From Pontibacter silvestris (GTDB taxonomy: Bacteria; Bacteroidota; Bacteroidia; Cytophagales; Hymenobacteraceae): DNA of 64,000 nt. The translations under genes were made by a program, and so were the position numbers. Positions within the stretch are counted from its first letter, which is position 1, and every line of letters starts with the position of its first letter. The DNA is taken from positions 85,432 through 149,431 of the forward strand of contig NZ_JAJJWI010000002.1 in the NCBI RefSeq assembly GCF_020907275.1, given 5' to 3'. Shown here in pieces: positions 17,271 through 26,090 of this stretch. A model generated the notes under the pieces. The model searched no databases and was not told the DNA's origin. It was given only the letters and a program-made list of their open reading frames with translations.

Positions 17271-18950
17271 ATGGCCGAAAATGTTTATGATGCAATTGTA
17301 GTTGGTTCAGGTATTTCAGGAGGATGGGCTGCCAAAGAACTTACTGAAAAAGGGTTAAAGACCATTATGCTGGAACGTGGTCGAAACATTGAACACGTTA
17401 AAGATTACACCCATACTAATAAAAACCCCTGGGAGTTTCCGCATAGAGGTGGCCGTACACAACAAATGATAGCAGATTACCCGGTGCTGAAGCGAGATTA
17501 TGCTTTAAATGAAACAAACCTTGAGTTCTGGGTAAACGAAAAAGAAAGCCCTTATACAGAAACTAAACGCTTCGACTGGTACAGGGGTTACCATGTTGGT
17601 GGCAGGTCGTTAATGTGGGGGCGCCAGAGCTACCGCTTAAGCGACCTTGATTTTGAAGCAAATGCTAAAGACGGTATTGCTACTGACTGGCCTATCCGTT
17701 ATAAAGATCTGGCTAACTGGTACAGTTACGTAGAAAAGTTTGCAGGTATTAGTGGCTCAAAAGATGGCCTTCCCCAGTTACCTGACGGCGAATTTCTTCC
17801 TCCAATGGATATGAACTGTGTGGAGAAGGATGTTGCAACTCGCATAAAAGAACATTACAAGGGCAACCGTCACATGATTATTGGTCGTGTAGCTAATCTT
17901 ACTGCTCCTCTTCAAAATAGGGTTAACTGCCAGTACCGTAATAAATGCTGGAATGGCTGTCCATTCGGTGGTTACTTCAGCACACAATCTTCTACACTTC
18001 CTGCCGCTATGGCAACTGGTAACCTTACACTGCGTCCTTTTTCTATCGTAACTAAAATCCTTTATGATAAAGATACAAAAAAAGCAAAAGGAGTGGAGGT
18101 GCTGGATGCGCAGACAAACCAAACCTATGAATATTATGCTAAGGTTGTGTTTCTGAATGCTTCTACACTGAACTCTACCTGGGTGCTCATGAACTCTGCT
18201 ACAGATGTTTGGGAAGGTGGTTTAGGAAGTAGCAGTGGTGAGCTAGGCCACAATTTAATGGATCATCACTTCAGAGCAGGGGCTTCTGGTGTGGCAGAAG
18301 GTTACGAAGACAAATACTACTATGGCCGCCGTCCGAATGGTATTTATATTCCTCGGTTCAGGAATCTGAACGGTGAAAAGCGAGACTACATTCGTGGTTT
18401 TGGCTACCAGGGCAGAGCCGGACGCGACGGATGGAGCCGAGAAATAGCCGAGATGAGCATCGGCGCTGATTTTAAAGATGCTTTATGTGAGCCAGGCCAG
18501 TGGACAATGGGTATTACAGGCTTTGGAGAAACATTGCCTTATCATGAAAACAAAGTGTCGCTCGATAAAAATAAGAAAGATAAATGGGGCCTTCCGGTAT
18601 TAGCCATTGATTGCGAGATAAAAGAGAACGAGAAGAAAATGCGCAAGGACATGATGGAGGATGCAAAGGAAATGCTGGAAATTGCCGGAATTAAAGATGT
18701 AAGAACTTATGATTCTGGTTATGCTATGGGTATGGGTATACACGAGATGGGAACAGCCCGCATGGGTAGAGACCCTAAATCTTCTGTGCTGAACGAGCAT
18801 AACCAGGTGTGGGATGCGAAGAATGTATACGTGACAGATGGCTCTTGTATGACCTCTGCCGGCTGTCAGAATCCTTCGCTTACTTATATGGCCCTTACAG
18901 CAAGAGCAGTAGATCATGCTGTAGGCGAAATGAAAAAGCTTAATATATAA
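17271..18950 (+). CDS. GMC-family FAD oxidoreductase (putative glucoside 3-dehydrogenase large subunit)
   Basis: A 559-residue FAD-dependent dehydrogenase. The Rossmann motif VGSGISGGWAAKEL is at 11-24, and the C-terminal GMC signature HEMGTARMG is followed by CQNPSLTYMAL. Cysteines 220, 226 and 230 (CQYRNKCWNGCP) form a C-x5-C-x3-C cluster in the region where FAD-glucose dehydrogenase large subunits hold an iron-sulfur cluster. There is no signal peptide; related enzymes are exported by pairing with a twin-arginine small subunit, and such a candidate lies at 20560. The context (cytochrome c, DUF1080, Gfo/Idh and TIM-barrel proteins) points to oxidation of glycosides at C3, passing electrons to the cytochrome. 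Substrate not proven; gluconate or sorbose oxidation is the alternative. First gene of the cluster. Confidence 0.85.
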   Translation: MAENVYDAIVVGSGISGGWAAKELTEKGLKTIMLERGRNIEHVKDYTHTNKNPWEFPHRGGRTQQMIADYPVLKRDYALNETNLEFWVNEKESPYTETKRFDWYRGYHVGGRSLMWGRQSYRLSDLDFEANAKDGIATDWPIRYKDLANWYSYVEKFAGISGSKDGLPQLPDGEFLPPMDMNCVEKDVATRIKEHYKGNRHMIIGRVANLTAPLQNRVNCQYRNKCWNGCPFGGYFSTQSSTLPAAMATGNLTLRPFSIVTKILYDKDTKKAKGVEVLDAQTNQTYEYYAKVVFLNASTLNSTWVLMNSATDVWEGGLGSSSGELGHNLMDHHFRAGASGVAEGYEDKYYYGRRPNGIYIPRFRNLNGEKRDYIRGFGYQGRAGRDGWSREIAEMSIGADFKDALCEPGQWTMGITGFGETLPYHENKVSLDKNKKDKWGLPVLAIDCEIKENEKKMRKDMMEDAKEMLEIAGIKDVRTYDSGYAMGMGIHEMGTARMGRDPKSSVLNEHNQVWDAKNVYVTDGSCMTSAGCQNPSLTYMALTARAVDHAVGEMKKLNI

Positions 18951-18994
18951 TATTCTGGTGTAGCAAATCCAAAACACATTATCCTGGTATAGCT

Positions 18995-20461
18995 ATGGCA
19001 AAAAAGAAAAAAACTGGTTCATCGCAAGGCAAATCAAGAAGAGGCTTTCTGAAAGCAGGAGCGCTGGCAGCGGCTGGCTTTATGATTGTTCCACGGCATG
19101 TGCTTGGAGGCAAAGGGTTTCTTGCGCCGAGCGACAGGCTTGTTATAGCTGGTGTGGGAGTTGGGGGAAAAGGAGAAAGCGACATTAAGAAATTCTATGA
19201 TAGTGGCAAAGCAGACATAGCCTTTCTTTGTGATGTAGATGACCGAAGAGCAGCTAACTCACGACAGCTCTTTCCAAAGGCAAAGTATTATAAAGACTGG
19301 CGGGAAATGTTCGATAAGGAGGCTAAAAATTTTGATGCAGTATCTGTCTCTACACCAGATCATAATCATGCTATAACAACCTTGGCTGCCATGCAGTTAG
19401 GAAAGCATGTTTATGTTCAGAAGCCTTTGACACATGACATCTATGAGGCCCGCATGCTTACAGAGGCTGCCAAACGCTATAAAGTAGTTACCCAAATGGG
19501 AAACCAGGGAGCATCTGGTGATGGGGTGCGTCAGCTGCGGGAGTGGTACGACGCAGGTGTAATCGGCGATGTGCATACAGTTTATTGTTGGACTGACAGG
19601 CCCGTGTGGCCCCAAGGAATTCCCTGGTCAGCCTCTAAAGCTGAGATTCCGAAGGAACTTGACTGGAACCTTTGGCTGGGCACTGCTCCTGAAAAAGATT
19701 ACATCGATAAACTGGTGCCTTTTAACTGGCGTGGCTGGTGGGACTATGGTACTGGTGCGCTGGGCGATATGGGTTGCCATTTAATAGAAGCACCCTTTAG
19801 TGTGCTTAACCTTAAATATGCCAATGATGTGCAAGCCAGTGTAGGAAGTATTTATGTAGATGAATTTAAGCGTGGTTACTTCCCTGAAAGTTGTCCTCCT
19901 TCAAGCCACGTGACACTAACCTTTCCAAAGACAAACAAAACTAAAGGCAGGGTAACACTTCATTGGATGGATGGGGGCATACAGCCGGAGCGTCCGGATG
20001 AGTTAGGGCCGAATGAGATGTTTGGCGACGGAGGCAACGGTATTTTGTTTATCGGCACAAAAGGTAAAATGATGGCAAGTACTTATTCAGAAAATCCACG
20101 TTTACTACCGACCTCCCGTACATCAGAAATCAATGTAAAGCCTAAATTGGCCAGGGTGTCTGGTAGTGCCGATGGGCATTATGCACAGTGGGTGGAAGGA
20201 TGTATAGCGGGTTATGGTAAAAAAGAGTTAAGCGCTCCTTTCGAGATATCAGGACCACTGACGGAAGCTTTACTCATGGCTAATCTTGCAATTCGGGGGT
20301 TTGATATTCGTAAACCCAAGGCTTCAGGCAACGGTTTTGACTATCCGGGAAGATACATAAAACTGTTGTGGGACAATGAGCAGATGCGGATCATGAACTT
20401 CGACGATGTTAATCAATTTGTAAAACGGGACTACCGTAGCGGCTGGGCACTTGGAGCATAA
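18995..20461 (+). CDS. exported Gfo/Idh/MocA-family oxidoreductase (Tat signal)
   Basis: A 488-residue NAD(P)-type oxidoreductase with a twin-arginine leader (KSRRGFLKAGALAAAGFMIV, about 13-32). The Rossmann part begins at VIAGVGVGGKGESDIKKFYD, followed by the family motif VSVSTPDHNHA and the VYVQKPLTHDIYEARML segment containing the conserved EKP-like lysine (here QKP). Export is unusual for a nucleotide-dependent enzyme; in such Tat-exported Gfo/Idh proteins the cofactor stays tightly bound and the enzyme may act as a hydrolase (GH109-like) or internal redox catalyst. It starts 44 bp after the GMC gene, so a role on the 3-keto product is plausible. Confidence 0.85.
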   Translation: MAKKKKTGSSQGKSRRGFLKAGALAAAGFMIVPRHVLGGKGFLAPSDRLVIAGVGVGGKGESDIKKFYDSGKADIAFLCDVDDRRAANSRQLFPKAKYYKDWREMFDKEAKNFDAVSVSTPDHNHAITTLAAMQLGKHVYVQKPLTHDIYEARMLTEAAKRYKVVTQMGNQGASGDGVRQLREWYDAGVIGDVHTVYCWTDRPVWPQGIPWSASKAEIPKELDWNLWLGTAPEKDYIDKLVPFNWRGWWDYGTGALGDMGCHLIEAPFSVLNLKYANDVQASVGSIYVDEFKRGYFPESCPPSSHVTLTFPKTNKTKGRVTLHWMDGGIQPERPDELGPNEMFGDGGNGILFIGTKGKMMASTYSENPRLLPTSRTSEINVKPKLARVSGSADGHYAQWVEGCIAGYGKKELSAPFEISGPLTEALLMANLAIRGFDIRKPKASGNGFDYPGRYIKLLWDNEQMRIMNFDDVNQFVKRDYRSGWALGA

Positions 20462-20559
20462 TTTTAAAAGGGCTATATTTAATTATCATTCGTGAGTTAA
20501 AAGGCCTGCTTCGTCTATTTGAAATTATTATAAGTTATTAGTCTCTTACTAAAAACATT

Positions 20560-21126
20560 ATGAACAGAAGAGAAGCTTTATCAGCAATAGGCTGGCTAAT
20601 GGGAGGTGCAGTAATAGGTGCTGACCTCTTGGTTTCCTGTACGTCAAGACCATTACAGGTTAACGATTTATTTAATCAGGACCAGATTACTTTCCTGAAC
20701 GAGGTGTCAGATACCATTTTGCCTGCTACCAGTTCTCCTGGTGCTAAGGACGCTAAAGTTGGAGCATTTATGGCCGTAATGGTGCAGGATTGCTATACTC
20801 CTGAAGACCAGAAAGTGTTTATGGAAGGAATTTCTCAGTTGGATGAGCAGTGCGAAAAGAAAAACGGTAAAAAGTTTTTAGAGTGTGATACGAAGCAGCG
20901 CACAGCTTTTTTAACAGCTCTGGATGAAGAACAGAAGCAGTATATGATAACTAAAAAGGAAGGTGATCCTAATCATTATTTCCGAATGATGAAAGAGCTA
21001 ACCCTTTTAGGATTTTTTACTTCAGAAGAGGGGTCGACTAAAGCAATGCGTTATGTTGCTGTACCTGGCAGGTATGATGCCTGTGTACCTTATAAAAAAG
21101 GAGATAAAGCCTGGGCTACTTCATGA
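20560..21126 (+). CDS. gluconate 2-dehydrogenase subunit 3-like protein (small subunit for the GMC enzyme)
   Basis: A 188-residue protein with an N-terminal MNRREALSAIGWLMGGAVIG export signal resembling a twin-arginine leader, with a Cys at 27 (LLVSC) that could be lipidated. The body fits the gluconate 2-dehydrogenase subunit 3 family (FLNEVSDTILPATSSPGAKDAKVGAF). In characterised systems this small subunit carries the flavoprotein through the Tat pathway. It is probably the partner of the GMC oxidoreductase two genes upstream, separated from it by the Gfo/Idh gene. A 155-bp gap follows before the next gene. Confidence 0.85.
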   Translation: MNRREALSAIGWLMGGAVIGADLLVSCTSRPLQVNDLFNQDQITFLNEVSDTILPATSSPGAKDAKVGAFMAVMVQDCYTPEDQKVFMEGISQLDEQCEKKNGKKFLECDTKQRTAFLTALDEEQKQYMITKKEGDPNHYFRMMKELTLLGFFTSEEGSTKAMRYVAVPGRYDACVPYKKGDKAWATS

Positions 21127-21281
21127 CTAATTATAGGTTGCCTGTAGCAGATTTTCTGGAATGAAATCATCAATTTTAGTTATAGCTTATACGTTTAATG
21201 ACTTCAAAATTAATTTAAAGCAGAATTTAAGCTAAAGCTAAGAATGAGATTGTCAATATGAAAAACACCTGAAAAATAAAC

Positions 21282-22439
21282 ATGTATAAAAAACTAAAAC
21301 TTGGTATGATTGGCGGTGGACAGGGAGCATTTATTGGTGCTGTTCATCGTATTGCTGCCCGTATAGACGGTGAATATGAACTGGTATGCGGCGCCTTCAG
21401 CAGTAACCCTGAAAAGTCTAAGGCCAGCGGCGAACTGCTGGGGCTGTCGCCGGACAGAGTCTATAATTCATACCAGGAACTCTATGAAAAAGAAAAGCAA
21501 TTGCCTGAAGAGGAACGTGTACAGGTCATAAGCATTGTGACACCAAATCACGTGCACTTCGAACCTACTAAACTTGCTTTGGAAAGCGGCTTTCATGTCA
21601 TCCTGGATAAACCGATGACTTTCTCTCTTGCTGAGGCATTGGAACTTCGCAAAGTAGTTGAGCAAACTGATAGGTTGTTTTGCCTCACGCACACCTACAC
21701 AGGTTATCCAATGGTGAAAGAAGCCAGGCAGTTGGTCACTTCTGGTAAGCTTGGTAAAATCAGAAAAGTATATGTGGAATATCCGCAGGGGTGGTTAAGC
21801 ACCTTTGAAGAAGGAGGAGAGAATAAGCAGGCATCCTGGAGAACTGACCCAAAGCAAAGTGGTATAGCCGGGGCTATGGGCGATATCGGTACGCATGCTT
21901 TCAACTTGGCAGAATATGTTTCAGGGTTAGAGGTAGTGCAGCTTTGTGCCGATATTAATATTGTTGTAGAGGGAAGGCAGCTTGATGACGACGGTGCTTC
22001 TTTTCTGAAGTTTGATAATGGAGCGAGCGGAGTGCTTTTTGCTACCCAGGTTGCCGCAGGAGAAGAGAACAATATTAAAATTAGAGTTTATGGTGAGAAA
22101 GGTGGCCTGGAGTGGCAGCAGGATATAGCCAATACCTTGCTTGTGAAATGGCTTGATCGCCCGTCAGAAATTTACCGTACGGGCGGAGCTGGCGTAGGCT
22201 CTTTTGCTCAGCATAACACCCGCACGCCAGGAGGACACCCGGAAGGCTATCTGGAAGCTTTCGCTAACCTTTACCGTAATTTTGCTCTTTGTGTGAATGC
22301 CCGGCTGGAGGGTAAAACTCCGGAACTTGAGTGGCAGGATTATCCGGGTATAGAAGAAGGTGTACGAGGAATGGCTTTTATAGAAAATGTGATTGCCTCT
22401 GGTAAATCTGATAAAAAATGGACTGACTTCACTATTTAA
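21282..22439 (+). CDS. Gfo/Idh/MocA-family oxidoreductase (cytoplasmic)
   Basis: A 385-residue NAD(P)-dependent dehydrogenase without a signal peptide. The nucleotide fold starts at LGMIGGGQGAFIGAVHR; family motifs SIVTPNHVHF and HVILDKPMTFSLAEALELR (DKP lysine) are present, and AGAMGDIGTHAFNLAEYVSG supplies the usual GDIGxH active-site segment. Relatives oxidise or reduce sugars and inositols, including 3-keto sugars. Being cytosolic, it may reduce the imported 3-keto sugar back to a normal hexose. It is 6 bp from the next gene, which suggests translation coupling. Confidence 0.88.
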   Translation: MYKKLKLGMIGGGQGAFIGAVHRIAARIDGEYELVCGAFSSNPEKSKASGELLGLSPDRVYNSYQELYEKEKQLPEEERVQVISIVTPNHVHFEPTKLALESGFHVILDKPMTFSLAEALELRKVVEQTDRLFCLTHTYTGYPMVKEARQLVTSGKLGKIRKVYVEYPQGWLSTFEEGGENKQASWRTDPKQSGIAGAMGDIGTHAFNLAEYVSGLEVVQLCADINIVVEGRQLDDDGASFLKFDNGASGVLFATQVAAGEENNIKIRVYGEKGGLEWQQDIANTLLVKWLDRPSEIYRTGGAGVGSFAQHNTRTPGGHPEGYLEAFANLYRNFALCVNARLEGKTPELEWQDYPGIEEGVRGMAFIENVIASGKSDKKWTDFTI

Positions 22440-22445
22440 CAAACT

Positions 22446-23501
22446 ATGACTACAATACAGGGACCAGCAATTTTCTTGGCACAATTTTTAGGTGACCAGC
22501 CGCCCTTCGACAACCTGGAATCTATCTGCAGATGGGCCAAAAGCATCGGCTTCGAAGGTGTACAGATACCAACATGGGCTACTAATTACTTTGATTTACA
22601 GAAAGCGGCAGAAAGCAAAACATATGCAGATGAGATAAAAGGAATGGTTGAAAGCCAGGGGCTACGAATTACGGAGCTTTCGACACACTTACAGGGGCAA
22701 CTGGTGGCAGTTAATCCTGCGTACGATAAACTTTTTGATGGTTTTGCTCCTGAAGCGTATCATAACAACCCTAAAGCCAGAACCGAATGGGCTGTGCAAC
22801 AATTAAAGTATGCGGCAAAAGCATCTCAGAACCTAGGCTTAACGGCTCATGCTACCTTCAGCGGATCCTTACTATGGCACACAGTTTATCCCTGGCCTCA
22901 AAGACCTGCAGGCTTAGTCGATGCTGGTTTTAAAGAATTAGCCGATAGATGGTTGCCTATCTTGAATGCATTTGACGAAGCTGGTGTAGATGTATGCTAT
23001 GAAATTCACCCGGGTGAAGATCTGCACGATGGAATAACATATGAAATGTTCCTGGAGAAGGTTAACAATCATGCCAGAGCCTGTCTGTTGTATGATCCGT
23101 CTCACTTCGTGCTTCAATGCCTGGACTACCTTGCTTATATTGATCATTATCATGAGCGCATCCGCATGTTCCATGTTAAAGATGCGGAGTTTAACCCAAG
23201 CGGGAAGCAAGGCGTGTATGGAGGATACCAAAATTGGGTAAACCGTGCCGGCCGTTTCCGTTCTTTAGGCGATGGACAGGTAGATTTTAAATCTGTCTTT
23301 AGCAAGCTTACAACCTACGACTTTAAGGGCTGGGCTGTAATGGAATGGGAATGCGCTTTAAAACATCCGGAAGATGGGGCACGCGAAGGTGCTGCATTTA
23401 TCAAAGATCATATTATCCGTGTTACCGAAAAAGCATTCGATGATTTTGCTGCTTCAGGTATAGATGAATCTCTTAACAAAGAAATATTAGGCCTAAAATA
23501 A
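22446..23501 (+). CDS. sugar phosphate isomerase/epimerase-type TIM-barrel protein
   Basis: A 351-residue AP-endonuclease-2-like TIM barrel, cytoplasmic (no leader). Four metal ligands are in the expected order: Glu in CYEIHPGED, Asp in YDPSHF, His in MFHVKD and Glu in VMEWEC. Relatives include xylose isomerase-like epimerases, inosose dehydratases and enzymes acting on 3-keto sugars. It is tightly coupled (6 bp) to the preceding cytoplasmic Gfo/Idh gene, so the two probably act in sequence on the same imported intermediate. Confidence 0.87.
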   Translation: MTTIQGPAIFLAQFLGDQPPFDNLESICRWAKSIGFEGVQIPTWATNYFDLQKAAESKTYADEIKGMVESQGLRITELSTHLQGQLVAVNPAYDKLFDGFAPEAYHNNPKARTEWAVQQLKYAAKASQNLGLTAHATFSGSLLWHTVYPWPQRPAGLVDAGFKELADRWLPILNAFDEAGVDVCYEIHPGEDLHDGITYEMFLEKVNNHARACLLYDPSHFVLQCLDYLAYIDHYHERIRMFHVKDAEFNPSGKQGVYGGYQNWVNRAGRFRSLGDGQVDFKSVFSKLTTYDFKGWAVMEWECALKHPEDGAREGAAFIKDHIIRVTEKAFDDFAASGIDESLNKEILGLK

Positions 23502-23529
23502 CCTTTCACTTAAGCACGTACTAATTTTA

Positions 23530-24000
23530 ATGAAAAAGATCTTTTTCGCTGCTAGCTGCTTAGCTTTTATGGCAGCATGCAGCAGTAATACTAACTCTGA
23601 ATATGACGGTTACTATGATGGTAACAATGCGACAGACAGTGCCTCAGGAGCAAATATCAGTGCCGCCGCAAGGCAATCTGATGTAGATACCAGCGTAAAT
23701 AACATTGGTACAGATCGTACACCTGATGCCGCTGCTGACAATTATAAAAAAGGTGAAAACCTTATTGCCATGTCAGACTGCATGTCCTGCCATAAAGTAG
23801 ATCAGAAACTTGTAGGTCCTGCTTATAATGATGTGGCTGATAAGTATGAGTTTAACGATAAAAACGTTGATTACCTTTCTCAGAAAATAATAAAAGGAGG
23901 CAGTGGTGTTTGGGACCAGATTCCTATGACGCCTCACCCTGACCTAAGTGAAGAGGATGCCAAAGAAATGGCTAAATATGTTTTATCTCTAAATAAATAA
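23530..24000 (+). CDS. c-type cytochrome lipoprotein
   Basis: A 156-residue lipoprotein (signal peptide ending MAACSS) with a low-complexity Asn/Ser/Asp/Ala linker and one cytochrome c domain. The heme site is CMSCH (about residues 86-90), and Met in IPMTPHPDLS is the likely sixth ligand. It is the likely electron acceptor for the GMC dehydrogenase of the same cluster, handing electrons on to the respiratory chain. It is 4 bp from the DUF1080 gene. Confidence 0.88.
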   Translation: MKKIFFAASCLAFMAACSSNTNSEYDGYYDGNNATDSASGANISAAARQSDVDTSVNNIGTDRTPDAAADNYKKGENLIAMSDCMSCHKVDQKLVGPAYNDVADKYEFNDKNVDYLSQKIIKGGSGVWDQIPMTPHPDLSEEDAKEMAKYVLSLNK

Positions 24001-24004
24001 CACC

Positions 24005-24754
24005 ATGGTACGTTACATCTCCTCCGCATTTCTTATAGTTACAGCCCTTTCTTTTTCGTCTTGCCAGGATGGAACGGCAAAGCAAGATGGAGGAGATGCA
24101 ACAGTGCCTGTGGTGGCAGAGCAGGATGACTGGACTCCTTTGTTTGATGGCTCTTCAACAAAAGGCTGGCATACCTATGGACAGCATACTGTAGGAAAAG
24201 CCTGGAAAGTTGATAATGGAACATTGCATCTCGATGCATCAAACAAAAAAGACTGGCAGACCAATGATGGTGGAGATATTGTAACGGATGAGGATTACGG
24301 CAATTTTCACCTGAAGCTGGACTGGAAAATAGCACCAAATGGAAATAGCGGCGTGGTCTTTTTTGTGAAAGAGGATACAGCCGCTTATCCTTTTACCTGG
24401 AGTACTGGTCTGGAAATGCAGGTACTGGACAATGAAGGACACCCGGATGCTAAAATTCATAAACACCGGGCTGGTGATTTGTACGACCTAATTGCTAGTG
24501 GTAAAGAAACAGTGAAACCCGCTGGGGAGTGGAACCACTCAGAGATTATCAGCAATAATGGAAACGTTGAACTCTACCTGAATGGAACAAACGTTGTAAC
24601 CACTACGCTGTGGGATAACAATTGGAAAAAAATGATTGCCGAAAGTAAATTTAGCTCCATGCCCGCCTTTGGTACTTTTAAAACAGGAAAGATTGCTTTA
24701 CAGGACCACGGCAATGATGTGTGGTACAGGAACATCATGATCAAAAAACTTTAA
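24005..24754 (+). CDS. DUF1080 / 3-keto-disaccharide hydrolase-family lipoprotein
   Basis: A 249-residue protein with a lipoprotein leader (ALSFSSCQD) and one DUF1080 jelly-roll domain. Landmarks are WTPLFDGSSTKGWHTYG near 41-57, DWKIAPNGNSGVVFFVKED, and GLEMQVLDNEGHPDA. The family is now known to contain hydrolases that cleave 3-keto-glycosides, and this genomic setting beside a GMC dehydrogenase fits that role well. Location is periplasmic or outer-membrane. It follows the cytochrome by 4 bp and should be cotranscribed. Confidence 0.87.
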   Translation: MVRYISSAFLIVTALSFSSCQDGTAKQDGGDATVPVVAEQDDWTPLFDGSSTKGWHTYGQHTVGKAWKVDNGTLHLDASNKKDWQTNDGGDIVTDEDYGNFHLKLDWKIAPNGNSGVVFFVKEDTAAYPFTWSTGLEMQVLDNEGHPDAKIHKHRAGDLYDLIASGKETVKPAGEWNHSEIISNNGNVELYLNGTNVVTTTLWDNNWKKMIAESKFSSMPAFGTFKTGKIALQDHGNDVWYRNIMIKKL

Positions 24755-24777
24755 TTAACTCAAGAAAGCTCAATAAC

Positions 24778-26064
24778 ATGACTTCAATAACCCGAATCAA
24801 ACTATCAACCATGATGTTCCTAGAGTTCTTTGTCTGGGGCGCGTGGTTTGTTACGTTAGGAACTTTTTTAGGCAGTAACCTGAAAGCAACTGAGCTTGAA
24901 ACAGCAAGTGTGTTCTCAACGCAGTCTTTCGGGGCTATTATTGCGCCCTTCATTATCGGGCTTATTGCCGATAAATATTTCAATGCAGAGAGAATTCTGG
25001 GAGTTTTACACCTGATCGGCGCCTTCTTAATGTACCAGATGTATCATTCTGATAATGTAGGCGCTTTCTACCCTTACGTGCTGACCTATATGATCGCCTT
25101 TATGCCAACGCTAGCCCTGGTCAATTCTGTTTCATTCAGACAAATGACTAATCCTGAGAAAGAATTCTCTGTGATCCGGGTTTGGGGTACGATTGGCTGG
25201 ATTGTGGCAGGTTTGTCTATCAGCTACATATTCCATTGGGATTCAGCTCAAAGTATTGGAGAGGGTTTGCTGCGTAATACATTTATGATGGCAGGTGTTG
25301 CTTCTTTGATACTTGGTATATATAGCTTCCTGCTGCCGAAAACGCCTCCTGTAAAACAGCAGGATAAAAGCAGTTCTGTTTCTGACATTTTAGGGTTGGA
25401 TGCCATCAAACTTTTAAAGAACAAAGACTTCCTAATATTCTTTATATCGTCTATTTTAATCTGTATACCATTGGCATTTTATTATCAGAATGCGAATCCG
25501 TTCTTGACAAGCGTCGGCCTTGATAACCCAACAGGGAAAATGACGATTGGGCAAATCTCAGAAGTAATGTTTTTGTTGCTGTTACCTGTGTTCTTCTCTA
25601 GGTTTGGCTTTAAAAAAACAATATTAGTAGGTATGCTGGCATGGGCAGTTCGTTACCTGTTGTTTGCTTATGGCAACGCCAATGAGTTATCTTTTATGCT
25701 AATTATAGGTATTGCCTTACATGGCATTTGCTATGACTTCTTCTTTGTGTCAGGCCAGATTTATACAGATGCAAGAGCAGGAGAAAAATATAAAAGTTCT
25801 GCTCAGGGGCTTGTTACATTGGCAACTTACGGTGTAGGTATGTTGATAGGTTTCTGGGTAGCTGGCTTTGTAAGCGAGTACTACAGAGGTGCTGGTACTG
25901 AGAGTTTCTGGCAAAGTGTATGGCTGGTGCCTGCAGGTATAGCGGGTGTGGTAGCATTGCTTTTTGTTTTGTTCTTCAAAGACAGGCCAGTACCAGTTGA
26001 TGCTGCTACGGACAAACCTTATGGTATTGAGTCTGAAAGGCAGGAGTTGACAAGTTTACCATAG
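24778..26064 (+). CDS. NupG-type MFS transporter
   Basis: A 428-residue inner-membrane permease with about 12 hydrophobic helices. The N-terminus (TMMFLEFFVWGAWFVTLGTF) and the loop RQMTNPEKEFSVIRVWGTIGW are typical of the nucleoside:H+ symporter (NupG/XapB) branch of the major facilitator superfamily. ATG 24778 is chosen because it places the first membrane helix at the usual distance; an earlier in-frame start would overlap the upstream gene. In this cluster its cargo is more likely a sugar or keto-sugar than a nucleoside. Confidence 0.85.
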   Translation: MTSITRIKLSTMMFLEFFVWGAWFVTLGTFLGSNLKATELETASVFSTQSFGAIIAPFIIGLIADKYFNAERILGVLHLIGAFLMYQMYHSDNVGAFYPYVLTYMIAFMPTLALVNSVSFRQMTNPEKEFSVIRVWGTIGWIVAGLSISYIFHWDSAQSIGEGLLRNTFMMAGVASLILGIYSFLLPKTPPVKQQDKSSSVSDILGLDAIKLLKNKDFLIFFISSILICIPLAFYYQNANPFLTSVGLDNPTGKMTIGQISEVMFLLLLPVFFSRFGFKKTILVGMLAWAVRYLLFAYGNANELSFMLIIGIALHGICYDFFFVSGQIYTDARAGEKYKSSAQGLVTLATYGVGMLIGFWVAGFVSEYYRGAGTESFWQSVWLVPAGIAGVVALLFVLFFKDRPVPVDAATDKPYGIESERQELTSLP

Positions 26065-26090
26065 AACAAGTATTTTATCTGTTAATTGCC

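Noticed and set aside
24721..24777. Longer N-terminus for the NupG-type transporter
   Set aside because: It would overlap the DUF1080 gene and puts polar residues before helix 1; ATG 24778 gives the usual start.
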